Source: an uncultured Clostridia bacterium
Lineage (GTDB): Bacteria; Bacillota; Clostridia; Oscillospirales; CAG-272
Reading direction: 5' to 3'
DNA: 12,333 nt
Assembly (NCBI GenBank): GCA_904502055.1
Contig: CAJGDZ010000033.1
Span: 1 to 12,333 of the forward strand
The position numbers and the translations under genes were made by a program. The notes below the pieces were generated by a model that worked only from the letters and a program-made list of their open reading frames with translations, ran no database searches and was not told the DNA's origin. Of this stretch, positions 1 through 7,263 are shown piece after piece; positions within the stretch are counted from its first letter, which is position 1, and every line of letters starts with the position of its first letter.

Positions 1-13
1 CAAAGTGCTTCAT
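1..13 (-). CDS. 5' end of an unidentified gene leaving the window to the left
   Basis: Only the first four codons are present (ATG at 13-11, giving M-K-H-F). The start is supported by context rather than by the protein. An AAAGGAGA ribosome binding site (complement of 21-28) lies 7 bases upstream, and a fully consensus promoter precedes it at 47-75, giving a leader of about 25 nt. The product cannot be named. The gene runs in the same direction as the helicase operon but has its own promoter, and a terminator at 478-507 separates the two. Confidence 0.6.
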
Positions 14-46
14 CCGTTTTTCTCCTTTGTGGGTTCTGTTTTTCTT

Positions 47-75
47 ATTATAATACGAGAAAACACCATTGTCAA
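47..75 (-). promoter_or_regulatory. Consensus housekeeping sigma-factor promoter
   Basis: On the minus strand the -35 hexamer is TTGACA (complement of 70-75) and the -10 hexamer is TATAAT (complement of 47-52), separated by exactly 17 bases. Both hexamers match the housekeeping sigma consensus 6/6 with the optimal spacer. Transcription would start near position 40, just upstream of the ribosome binding site and the ATG at 13. A perfect core promoter suggests strong expression of the gene to the left, unless a regulator acts on it. Confidence 0.85.
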
Positions 76-102
76 GGAGATAAATTGAAGTTTATCGGTG
101 TG

Positions 103-430
103 TTTTGTCTGTAAAGGAGAACGGTCGCTTTTGAAAAAGCTCCGCAAAACTTTCCCTTACAGGCAAAACGGCTACGCTTGGTATGGAGCCCGAACGATAA
201 CGCGAAAACAACGTGTAGTCCGTTATCCGAGTCATGTTGAGACCTTCTCACGCGTGTGAAGGTCTCAGTCGCGCGAGGTCTGCAAGCCGAAAAGAGAGCA
301 AGCTCTCTTTGTCGGATTGCCGACCTTGCGCTGACGGAAAGCCGCCGCGGCGGCTTCCCGTCTAAAATGACGTGTAGTTGGCAGAGACCCATGCTGCCAA
401 AGTTTTCGCCCAGCCTTTTTCAAAAGGCTG
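103..430. other. Hairpin-dense non-coding region between operons
   Basis: No convincing gene lies in 76-515. The stretch is a series of inverted repeats: 103-117 with 154-168 (13 of 15 pairs plus one wobble, enclosing a GCTTTT/AAAAGC stem at 127-140); 196-202 with 221-227; 238-247 with 258-267 (10 bp); 291-299 with 302-310 (9 bp, 2-nt gap); 333-346 with 349-362 (13 of 14); 378-384 with 394-400; and 411-419 with 422-430. The strand of any transcript is unknown. It could be a structured RNA, a read-through leader between the helicase operon and the gene at 13, or a dispersed intergenic repeat. Confidence 0.6.
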
Positions 431-477
431 GCCGCCGGAGGCACGTATTCCTCCCCGATAAATCAAAATTTAAAAGG

Positions 478-507
478 AAAAAGCCATACCGTGCGGTATG
501 GCTTTTT
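478..507 (-). terminator. Terminator of the helicase-MoxR-VWA operon (bidirectional)
   Basis: Arms 478-490 and 495-507 are perfectly complementary (13 bp) around a 4-base loop. The outer arm is A5 on one side and T5 on the other, so the structure can end transcripts from either strand. It starts 9 bases after the stop codon of the VWA gene at 516, which fits intrinsic termination of that operon. Confidence 0.9.
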
Positions 508-515
508 GGGAGGGA

Positions 516-1838
516 TTACATATGGATGCGAGCCACGCGGCCCCAGGGGGGCTGTACCTCGTCGTTGTTGAGAAGCCAAAGGACAGGGATGTCCATTGCC
601 AGCGATTCGCGGGGGAAGGGGGCGTAGCCGTCGGTGAGGATGACGATGCTGGCCGGCGGTCTCTCCATATGGCGTGCGACGTACTCGAAGATGATCTGAA
701 AGTCGGTGCCGCCACCGCCCGCCGGGTGAATGACGCGGAACTCCTCCTCACTTGTAAAAGGCTTTGGCTCGATGATGGCGGCGTCGAAGAAGCCCAGCCA
801 GCCCTTCAGGCGTCCGTCAAACTGGTCGATCGCGCCCTTGATCTCGGAGTAGGCCGCGGCGACCATGCTGTCGGACATTGAGCCCGACGTGTCGACCATA
901 AAGAGCACGTCCTCCACCATATCCTCCTTGTCGTTGAAATCGTGCAGGAGGAAGGGGCTGTCGGCAAAGCGTCGGTCGGGGGGCACGAAGGAGTAGTCCA
1001 CGACCTCCTCCTGGATAAATTCGCTCAGCACCGTGCGCCAATCGGTCTGGGCGGGGCGAAGCTGCTCTAAGAGGCGCTTGGCAAAGAGGGGGAGCAGACC
1101 GCGCTCGTTTGAGGGGTCGCGCACCGAAATGGAGGCCGCGGCGTCCTCCAAACGCTTGGCCCAGACGTCACGGAGTGCCTCGTCCTCCTCGGCCTGCGAG
1201 CCCCAGCGCGAGTGGTCGTCCCAAAGGGAGCCATCGGACGTACCCGTGGCCGACTCTTTCTCGGTTCCGCCGCCCTTGCCCTTGCTCTTGCCTCCGTTCC
1301 CGTTTTTGCCGTCCTCGTCGCTTTCGCCTCCGTCTCCGCCTCCGTCACCGCCCTTGTCGGCCGCCTTTTTTTGGGGCCTTGGGGTGTGCGGCAGCATTTC
1401 GTAGACCTGCTCGGCGGTGTACTCATACCCCTCCTTGCCGTCGGGCGCGAGGTGCATGGCCTCGCCGTGCTCGACCAGCGTGATGGTAGAGAGATCCATG
1501 CCGTTTTCCAGCAGGATGTTGGAGTTGACCACGATGTCGCAGGCAACGTTGAAGGTGTTGGGGTCGCGGTCGCTTTGGCGCAGACAGTGCTGAAGCACCA
1601 CGTGCAGGATCTCGTGCATCATAACGAAATCCAGCTCCGAATCCGAAAGGCCATCCAGAAAGTCTGTGCCGAAGATGATGCGAACGCCGTCGGTGCAGGC
1701 GGTGGGTACCTCCTCATCTACCGAAAAGCGCATATGCATCAGAAGAAGGCCGTAAAAGCCGTGATGACAGAGTATGCGCATACGGGAGAGCAGCAGCCTT
1801 TGGACATAGCCGCGGATCTTATCCTCAGTGAGAGCCAT
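516..1838 (-). CDS. DUF2201 protein: HExxH metallopeptidase-like domain plus VWA-like domain
   Basis: This 440-residue protein has the two-part layout of the DUF2201 family. The N-terminal half (about 1-150) carries an HExxH motif at 75-79 (HEILH) followed by a conserved-looking ACDIVVN segment at 99-105, as in the putative metallopeptidase domain of the family. Residues 155-205 are a low-complexity Gly/Lys/Glu/Asp linker. The C-terminal part (about 308-440) is a von Willebrand A fold with a complete MIDAS metal site: DTSGS at 316-320, Thr378 in GGGTDF, and Asp403 in LTDGY. No signal peptide or membrane segment is visible, so it is cytoplasmic. The ATG overlaps the end of the MoxR gene by 14 bases and has an AAAGGAAAG ribosome binding site. 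VWA proteins beside MoxR ATPases usually act as the partner or adaptor of the ATPase ring. Whether the HExxH site is an active protease is unknown. Confidence 0.93.
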   Translation of the reverse strand: MALTEDKIRGYVQRLLLSRMRILCHHGFYGLLLMHMRFSVDEEVPTACTDGVRIIFGTDFLDGLSDSELDFVMMHEILHVVLQHCLRQSDRDPNTFNVACDIVVNSNILLENGMDLSTITLVEHGEAMHLAPDGKEGYEYTAEQVYEMLPHTPRPQKKAADKGGDGGGDGGESDEDGKNGNGGKSKGKGGGTEKESATGTSDGSLWDDHSRWGSQAEEDEALRDVWAKRLEDAAASISVRDPSNERGLLPLFAKRLLEQLRPAQTDWRTVLSEFIQEEVVDYSFVPPDRRFADSPFLLHDFNDKEDMVEDVLFMVDTSGSMSDSMVAAAYSEIKGAIDQFDGRLKGWLGFFDAAIIEPKPFTSEEEFRVIHPAGGGGTDFQIIFEYVARHMERPPASIVILTDGYAPFPRESLAMDIPVLWLLNNDEVQPPWGRVARIHM

Positions 1839-2940
1839 TGATCAGCTTTCCTTTCGTTCTCAGCCACTTGGCGAATTCGGGAATGTGTATGAGCGTTTGC
1901 TTGTAGTCCTTGTCGATATACATATAATCTCGCAAAAGAAGCGCGGAGAAGTCGGGCGACATCTGCGTGGCGTAGGCGATGGAGTTCTCGATGCGCGAGA
2001 GGTCGTCCTTGTATTCGCGCGCACGGGCGACCATAGCGCTTGTCAGCGCGTACATGGCATCAGTGGTGGTGGGAAGGGGAGGGCGTTTGCCACGGAAGAT
2101 GTCCTCCACGTCGGGAAGCTCGGCGTATACACGCGCCCACGTGCGGAATTCCACCGCCACGCCGCAGCCCACAAGGCCGGCGATCAGCGTATACATCTTA
2201 TCCACGTCGCCGTCCACGCCGCACAGAAGCTTGCTGACCATCTCCCACGAACGCGGCGTGGCAAAGGCCAGCTCATCCTTGGTCGGGTCAAAGCCCATCA
2301 GATGGTTTTGGCGGAAGGACAAAAAGCCCAGCACCTTTTCGTGAATGCCGTGCGAGATCGCCCACTGCTTCCAGGCCTCAAAGCTTCCCTCCACCTCAAG
2401 GTGAAGAAGTCGGTTGGCCAGCGCCTTCGGCATCTTGAAGGCGACGGATTTGTCGGTCGTGCGGTTGCCTGCCGCGATGACGATGCAGTTGTCGGGCAGG
2501 CGGTGCTCGCCCACCACGCGATCCAGCGTGATCTGATACGCGGCCGCCTGCACCGACTGCGGCGCGGCGGAGATCTCGTCAAGGAAGAGCAGATTGACCA
2601 CGTTCTCCGAATCGTCCATCTGGAAGATCTGCGGCTTCAGCCATACCGCCAGCGTCTTGTCCGCGTTGGCGGTGGGGATGCCGCGCAGGTCGATGGGGTT
2701 GAAGAGCAGAAGGCGCACATCGGTGACCGAAACGCGCTTGCCGGTACGCTCGCCGATGGCGGCCGCCACCTGCCGCACCGCCTGCGATTTACCCACGCCG
2801 GGAGGGCCCCACAGCATAACGGAGGGGATCTCCCCGGCGGACATTCCGCCAAGGAGGGCGGTGCTGTACATATGGGTCAGCTCCTCGACCAGCCTTCCCA
2901 CGGAAAGGGAAGGAATGTTGGAAAGTTTGATGTCGCTCAT
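1825..2940 (-). CDS. MoxR-type AAA+ ATPase
   Basis: This 371-residue AAA+ protein has Walker A GPPGVGKS at 45-52, Walker B LLFLDE at 117-122, sensor-1 Asn159 in AAGN, a candidate arginine finger at Arg177 (ANRLLH), and a sensor-2-like Arg230 in ATPRSW. The compact layout and the helical C-terminal lid are typical of MoxR/AAA_5 ATPases. These form hexameric chaperone-like rings that remodel or activate partner proteins, usually with a VWA-domain protein encoded next door, as here. The ATG shares an ATGA with the helicase stop codon, giving translational coupling; a G-rich run (GGGGGT) about 9 bases upstream may serve as a weak ribosome binding site. The physical partner is inferred to be the DUF2201 protein, and possibly the helicase too. 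The substrate is unknown. Confidence 0.95.
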   Translation of the reverse strand: MSDIKLSNIPSLSVGRLVEELTHMYSTALLGGMSAGEIPSVMLWGPPGVGKSQAVRQVAAAIGERTGKRVSVTDVRLLLFNPIDLRGIPTANADKTLAVWLKPQIFQMDDSENVVNLLFLDEISAAPQSVQAAAYQITLDRVVGEHRLPDNCIVIAAGNRTTDKSVAFKMPKALANRLLHLEVEGSFEAWKQWAISHGIHEKVLGFLSFRQNHLMGFDPTKDELAFATPRSWEMVSKLLCGVDGDVDKMYTLIAGLVGCGVAVEFRTWARVYAELPDVEDIFRGKRPPLPTTTDAMYALTSAMVARAREYKDDLSRIENSIAYATQMSPDFSALLLRDYMYIDKDYKQTLIHIPEFAKWLRTKGKLINGSH

Positions 2941-5900
2941 TGCTTATTTACCCCCAATTTCTTATCCAGAATTTCAAGTTTTCTTTGCGTTTCCTCGATG
3001 CGTTCGGTGTAGTCCTCCTTGCGCGCGAGCTCCTCGCGAAGGGCGGTCTGCTTGGCGTACAGATCCGAAAGTGCGTCCCGAAGCTTTTGCAGATGCTCGG
3101 GAAGCTTGTCCAGGTAATTGTCGATTCGGCTCAGGTTGCCCGTCTCGGTGTCGCCCATTTCGACGTAATAGCGCCCCTTAGCTCTCAGCCAGACAAACGG
3201 CTTGTCCTCGGTCATGTTGGTCGGCAGGACGATCTCAAAGCCGCGGTAGGTCAAAAGCACGCTCTCCGATGGCATCAGCACGTTGCTCTTGAGTGCGGCA
3301 AAGAGGCGTTCGCGAACAAATTTTCTTTTTTCTTTGTCTCTTTCGGGACACTCTTTCGCGGTGTTGGCCACATCTTCTGCGGCCTTCTCGATCACCTCAA
3401 GCTGATGCGCGATGCGCGCTGGCAGCTCCGAAAGCTCCTTCTCCAGCCGCAGACGCGTTTCGACGCCCTGGCGGTGAAGGGAAAGCAGACGGGAGAGCTC
3501 GTTGGCGGTCTCCACGCGCTTCTTGACCAGCGGATTGCCCACGGCCAGCGCCTTGACCTCGGCATAGCTCAGCACCGTGTCCTCGACGTCGGCGCCGCTT
3601 CGCTCGGACAGCGAGCCGGAAAGCAGCTCGGAGATAAAGCGCTGCTTGGTCTCCAAAAGCTGCCAGGAATAGGCATCAAAGCTGCCTTCGGTGATGTAGC
3701 GGTAGATCTCCACCTCTTGGTTTTGGTTTCCTTGGCGGAGAATGCGTCCTTCGCGCTGAACCATGTCGGCGGGGCGCCATGGGATGTCCAGGTGGTGCAG
3801 GGCGATCAGCCGATCCTGCACGTTGACACCGAGTCCCAGCTTGAAGGTGGAGCCGATCAGCACGCGGATCTCACCGCGACGCACCTTGGCAAAGAGCCGC
3901 GTGCGCTGTGCCTCGGTGTCGGCGTCGTGAATGTAGGCAACCGTGTCCGCAGGCATTCCCATCGCACACAGCAGCCGCTTCAGCTCATCGTAGATGTTGA
4001 AGCCGCTTTTGGGTGTGGAGGAGTCGCAGAAGACCAGCTGGGTGCTTTTTTGCGCGTGCGTCTTCTGATAAATGTCAAACACACGCCTTGCGCACTGTGC
4101 CACCTTGGAGCGATCGGTGAAGAGCGCGGTGGGGTCGGCCAGACGGAGGTCAAGGGCGGCCTTCCGTCCGTCGGTGGTGATCTTGAGCATATTGTCATCC
4201 TTGCGGCTGACGGTGCCGCCTCGGACGAGCTCGGCGCGTTCGGAGATGTCTTCAAGGTACGCGGCAAACGGGTCGGTCTTCGGAATGAGGACGTCGCTGT
4301 AGCCGTCAAATGCGGGGATGTCCGCGCTGCCGCTTGCGGGGTGGAAATCCGCGATGGAGGACAAAAGCGCCGTCAGCTCGGGCAGGTTGTGAAAGCGGGC
4401 AAAGCGGGTGGCCAGACGGTAGCTGTTTGTGTCCACGTCGATCTCAAAATCGGTCACCTTCTCGGCAAACATACCGATCCAGCTGTCAAAGCTTTGCAGA
4501 TCGAGAAGCGCCAGCTCACCGCTCTGCAGGTATTTCTGCATCACAAAGGCATCGGTGATGGAGTTGGTGATGGGCGTGCCCGTGGCCATCACCACGCCGC
4601 CGCCACCGTTTAGCTTTTGGATCATATGCACCTTATCCATCATATCGCGGCACTTCTTGGAGCCGCCTGCGCTGATGCCAAGAACCTTGTCCGCTTTTGT
4701 CTCTATTGGTACATTTTTATAATTGTGTGCCTCGTCTACAAAGAGGCGTGTAATTCCGAGTTCGTCAAAGTGTATCCATTGGGACAATTCGTCAAGTGAG
4801 GAAGCAAGCTCCTCCAGCTCCTTTTTGAGCGCCTCCTCACGCCGTTTCATAGCGGCAGTGATCCGTCCCTTGCGCTTTTCGGCATCCCGCAGAGCCTGCT
4901 TGGCCTCGCTCAGCTTTTGCTTGTAGAACGCCTTGGAAAGGGGGATGCGCTCAAAGCAGCTGTAAGCCATAATGACGCCGTCAAGGTCGCGGTCGCGGAT
5001 AGCGGCGAGGGTTTGCTCACGCCGATCGGCGGTGAAATCCTTCGGCCCCACGCACATCAGCTTGGCCGAGGGGTACATGGTCATGAAGATGCTTTGCCAC
5101 TGTCCCACGAGATTGTTGGGCACCACGTAAAGATTCTTTTCGGACAGTCCCATACGGCGCAGCTCCATACCCGCGGCGATCATGATGTAGGTCTTGCCGC
5201 TTCCCACGTCGTGCGCGAGAAGTGTGTTGGGTGAGAACAGGATGCGCGCCACGGCGTTCTTCTGATAGGGGTACAGGTGCACGTCCCTTGAGAGCGTGGG
5301 CAAGGTCAAAAACGAGCCGTCGAAAATGCGGCGGCGGACACAACCGTAGCGGCTGTCAAAGATGGTCTCCAGACGTTCCTTTCGCTTCTCGTCCTTCCAT
5401 ACCCACCGACGGAAGCTCTCGATCATCTTCTGTTGCTTTTCGATGGCCAGCAGCGTCTCCTCGCGGTTAAGCACGCGCTTTTTGCCGGTCGGGGTGCCGG
5501 GGGCGGCCACCTCGTCGGTGACCGAGACGGACTTCATATTGAGCGTGCGTTCAAGGATGTGCAGCGCGGCCAGCCGCGGCGTGCCGTAGGTGCTGGTAGA
5601 GGCGACACTGCAGCGGCGGCTGTAGTGGGCCTTGTTCGGGATCTCCCAGGTTCCGGTCAGCTCGTCGTACAGTGCACCGGAGTAGGGACTTCCGCGCATA
5701 CGGAGCATATAGGTGATAAAATCGTCGATGATGTCGGCGGGCACCCAGGGAGAGCCGAGCGTGACGTAGATGTTCCGAGAGCCAACGGGAGCAGGCATCA
5801 CGCGCTCGATGGCGCGGAGGTTGTCCTCAAAGTGTCCGTGATAGAGGCGGTTGGCCTCATCGGCCTTCTTCCACTTGCGCATCAGGTTGCCCGACAGATA

Positions 5901-6641
5901 TTCCTCGGCAGTTTCCCAGCCCCGGTAGAAGCACTCCTCCCAGGTCTCGGGGTTCTGGTAGATCGAGCCGCGAAGGGCGGTGATGACGGTCTTATAGTCC
6001 TCGCCCGTGATCGAGGAGATGTATTCGATGTCCACGCGCGCCAGATTGGTGAGCGAGAGAATGAGCGCGTCGGGGATGCTTTCGGCGTGCACGCCCTCGG
6101 TGCGCGGGTCGGTGTCAAACGCGTTCTCCCAGTCCATCGGGAGATCCATACAGGTGACGGCCTCGACGTGAAGTGCCTCGATCTCGGCCTCGGCCGCCTT
6201 GCGTGCTTCCTCCTCCCGGCGGCGCTTCTCCGCCTCCTCGGCCGCCTTGCGTGCTTCCTCCTCTCGGCGGCGCTTCTCCGCCTCCTCGGCCGCCTTGCGT
6301 GCTTCTTCCTCCCGACGGCGCTTCTCCGTCTCCTCGGCAACACGGCGCTCCTCAAGCGCTCTTGCCTCGGCCTCGGTACGGCGCGCCTCCATGGCGCATT
6401 CAAGGGAGGATTTCTCAAGCAGAGTGCGGATCTCTTCCTCGCGGCGCTCCTCTGCCGCCTGTCGCTCGCGTTCTGCCTGCTCACGCCTTTGGGCCTTGCT
6501 GCGGATGTTGGTCAGGCGGTCAATGAGTGTGGTGAGCGCCTCGGAGGAGGGAGCCTTGCTCGCCCGCTCGGAAAGAGCTTTTAAAATTTTATCAAAGGCA
6601 GAGGGCTTGCCCCCTCCGCGCGGTGTGTTGGAATTTCCCAT
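2937..6641 (-). CDS. SNF2-like DNA helicase with N-terminal coiled coil (mobile-element methylase-helicase type, methylase absent)
   Basis: This 1234-residue protein is first in the operon. Residues 50-158 are a highly charged coiled coil containing three nearly identical 16-residue repeats (103-150). Residues about 190-370 resemble the connector that precedes the helicase in the giant N12-class methylase-helicases of conjugative elements and phages; this is recalled family knowledge, not a search result. The superfamily 2 motor follows: Q-like LYPYQ at 456-460, Walker A GSGKT at 480-484, DEAH at 636-639, motif III ATGTP at 686-690, motif V around GSTFKLGLGVN at 930-940, and motif VI QREGRILRQG at 962-971. 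Another coiled-coil-rich segment (about 1040-1100) and a C-terminal coiled coil (about 1175-1228) follow. No methylase motif such as NPPF/NPPY was seen. All motor residues are intact, so ATP-driven DNA translocation or remodelling is likely. The start is supported by GAGGA six bases upstream of the ATG. Confidence 0.92.
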   Translation of the reverse strand: MGNSNTPRGGGKPSAFDKILKALSERASKAPSSEALTTLIDRLTNIRSKAQRREQAERERQAAEERREEEIRTLLEKSSLECAMEARRTEAEARALEERRVAEETEKRRREEEARKAAEEAEKRRREEEARKAAEEAEKRRREEEARKAAEAEIEALHVEAVTCMDLPMDWENAFDTDPRTEGVHAESIPDALILSLTNLARVDIEYISSITGEDYKTVITALRGSIYQNPETWEECFYRGWETAEEYLSGNLMRKWKKADEANRLYHGHFEDNLRAIERVMPAPVGSRNIYVTLGSPWVPADIIDDFITYMLRMRGSPYSGALYDELTGTWEIPNKAHYSRRCSVASTSTYGTPRLAALHILERTLNMKSVSVTDEVAAPGTPTGKKRVLNREETLLAIEKQQKMIESFRRWVWKDEKRKERLETIFDSRYGCVRRRIFDGSFLTLPTLSRDVHLYPYQKNAVARILFSPNTLLAHDVGSGKTYIMIAAGMELRRMGLSEKNLYVVPNNLVGQWQSIFMTMYPSAKLMCVGPKDFTADRREQTLAAIRDRDLDGVIMAYSCFERIPLSKAFYKQKLSEAKQALRDAEKRKGRITAAMKRREEALKKELEELASSLDELSQWIHFDELGITRLFVDEAHNYKNVPIETKADKVLGISAGGSKKCRDMMDKVHMIQKLNGGGGVVMATGTPITNSITDAFVMQKYLQSGELALLDLQSFDSWIGMFAEKVTDFEIDVDTNSYRLATRFARFHNLPELTALLSSIADFHPASGSADIPAFDGYSDVLIPKTDPFAAYLEDISERAELVRGGTVSRKDDNMLKITTDGRKAALDLRLADPTALFTDRSKVAQCARRVFDIYQKTHAQKSTQLVFCDSSTPKSGFNIYDELKRLLCAMGMPADTVAYIHDADTEAQRTRLFAKVRRGEIRVLIGSTFKLGLGVNVQDRLIALHHLDIPWRPADMVQREGRILRQGNQNQEVEIYRYITEGSFDAYSWQLLETKQRFISELLSGSLSERSGADVEDTVLSYAEVKALAVGNPLVKKRVETANELSRLLSLHRQGVETRLRLEKELSELPARIAHQLEVIEKAAEDVANTAKECPERDKEKRKFVRERLFAALKSNVLMPSESVLLTYRGFEIVLPTNMTEDKPFVWLRAKGRYYVEMGDTETGNLSRIDNYLDKLPEHLQKLRDALSDLYAKQTALREELARKEDYTERIEETQRKLEILDKKLGVNKQ
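6192..6335 (-). repeat. Three tandem 48-bp repeats coding for the helicase coiled coil
   Basis: Units 6288-6335, 6240-6287 and 6192-6239 each encode EEAEKRRREEEARKAA, with one substitution (A to T) in the first unit. They lie directly end to end in frame. Copy number can change without disturbing the frame, so coiled-coil length may differ between strains. The few base differences are mostly silent, which suggests recent duplication. Confidence 0.92.
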
Positions 6642-6714
6642 GCTGTGTCCTCACTTTCCCTGTGTTTTAGGCGCATCAAACGGGTGCTTGGGGAAATTAC
6701 CCCATTATGTTTTT

Positions 6715-6720
6715 ATTATA
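6715..6720 (-). promoter_or_regulatory. Candidate -10 element for the helicase operon
   Basis: A perfect TATAAT (complement of 6715-6720) lies in an AT-rich patch 74 bases upstream of the helicase ATG. At 17-18 bases upstream there is only a T-run (complement of 6738-6744), not a clear TTGACA. A TTTACA is present but only 12 bases away, which is too close. The -35 region is therefore weak, possibly pointing to activator dependence. It is the only reasonable promoter seen for the three-gene operon. Confidence 0.45.
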
Positions 6721-6777
6721 ACAGAGAATGTGTGTAAAAAAAAGGACATGATTTGCCTTTTCCGACATTTTTGCGGA

Positions 6778-6957
6778 ATGCCGGTCGCGGCGCAATGGGC
6801 TCGGATCGCGCAGGCCCTCTATGCGATACGGTCGGGTCTTCCGTTGAAAATGGACGAGACGGTGACCGTTATGTATCCCGTTTCCATCGTACGGGCGGCG
6901 GTGATCGGAGAGATCTCGGTCGTTGACGGTATGCTTACCGTCTCCGAAAATCGATAA
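6778..6957 (+). CDS. Possible small protein upstream of the TIR-like ORF
   Basis: This 59-residue ORF begins MPVAAQWARI and ends GMLTVSENR. It stops 18 bases before the next ORF and on the same strand, an operon-like spacing. It has no recognisable domain and no membrane segment. The start is uncertain: the ATG at 6778 has no good ribosome binding site, and an in-frame ATG at 6748 has AAGGA only one base upstream, which is too close. The frame stays open far upstream as antisense to the helicase gene, so openness alone is weak support. It contains a perfect 7-bp hairpin at 6925-6942. It could be a decayed gene or a chance ORF. Confidence 0.33.
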   Translation: MPVAAQWARIAQALYAIRSGLPLKMDETVTVMYPVSIVRAAVIGEISVVDGMLTVSENR

Positions 6958-6975
6958 GATACAGGAGGAGCAGAT

Positions 6976-7263
6976 ATGGCAACATATATGGGCTTTAAGC
7001 CCGCCAACACAACTCCGTATTATTTTATAAGCTATTCCACAGAGGACAGTGACAGGGCGGCGGAGTATTGTCGCCGTATGCGGCAGGACAACCGCATGGA
7101 GGAAGAGCGGCCCGCCTCTGCCGAGGTACCTGCCGAAAAAGCGACGGAGCCTGCGGTCGAGACCGACAAGAAGAGCACGTCAGCCCGGAAAGAAGTCCGG
7201 GGATACCAGCGAGGAAGAGCAACGCCTCTCCGACCCGCGCGACCTCAATGTTTGCAAGCATAA
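6976..7263 (+). pseudogene. Truncated TIR-domain protein (N-terminal remnant)
   Basis: The ORF encodes 95 residues behind a strong AGGAGG ribosome binding site. Residues 14-35 (YYFISYSTEDSDRAAEYCRRM region) match the first beta strand and helix of TIR domains, where F-I-S-Y-S followed by an acidic pair is characteristic. The normal continuation of about 100 more residues, including the catalytic glutamate, is absent. Residues 36-95 are instead low-complexity Glu/Ala/Lys/Arg-rich sequence, and neither other plus-strand frame restores a TIR continuation. TIR domains in bacteria commonly act as NAD-cleaving effectors in anti-phage defence. This fragment cannot do that and most likely remains from a deletion. 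A short functional protein that merely starts like a TIR domain remains possible. Confidence 0.55.

Noticed and set aside
72..392. 106-residue minus-strand ORF in the left intergenic region
   Set aside because: It runs through several perfect hairpins, has no recognisable domain and overlaps the consensus promoter; better explained as non-coding.
1212..1841. 209-residue plus-strand ORF with a hydrophobic Ala/Leu/Val stretch
   Set aside because: The hydrophobic part is the complement of the Gly/Lys/Glu linker of the DUF2201 gene, not a membrane protein.
1828..3012. 394-residue plus-strand ORF
   Set aside because: It lies antisense to the MoxR gene, which has all AAA+ motifs; it is open because of the GC-rich codon use of the real gene.
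2940..4613. 557-residue plus-strand ORF
   Set aside because: Antisense to the helicase motor with its intact motifs; no domain of its own was recognised.
5433..6584. 383-residue plus-strand ORF with Leu-rich repeats
   Set aside because: The apparent repeats are the complement of the 48-bp coiled-coil repeats of the helicase gene.
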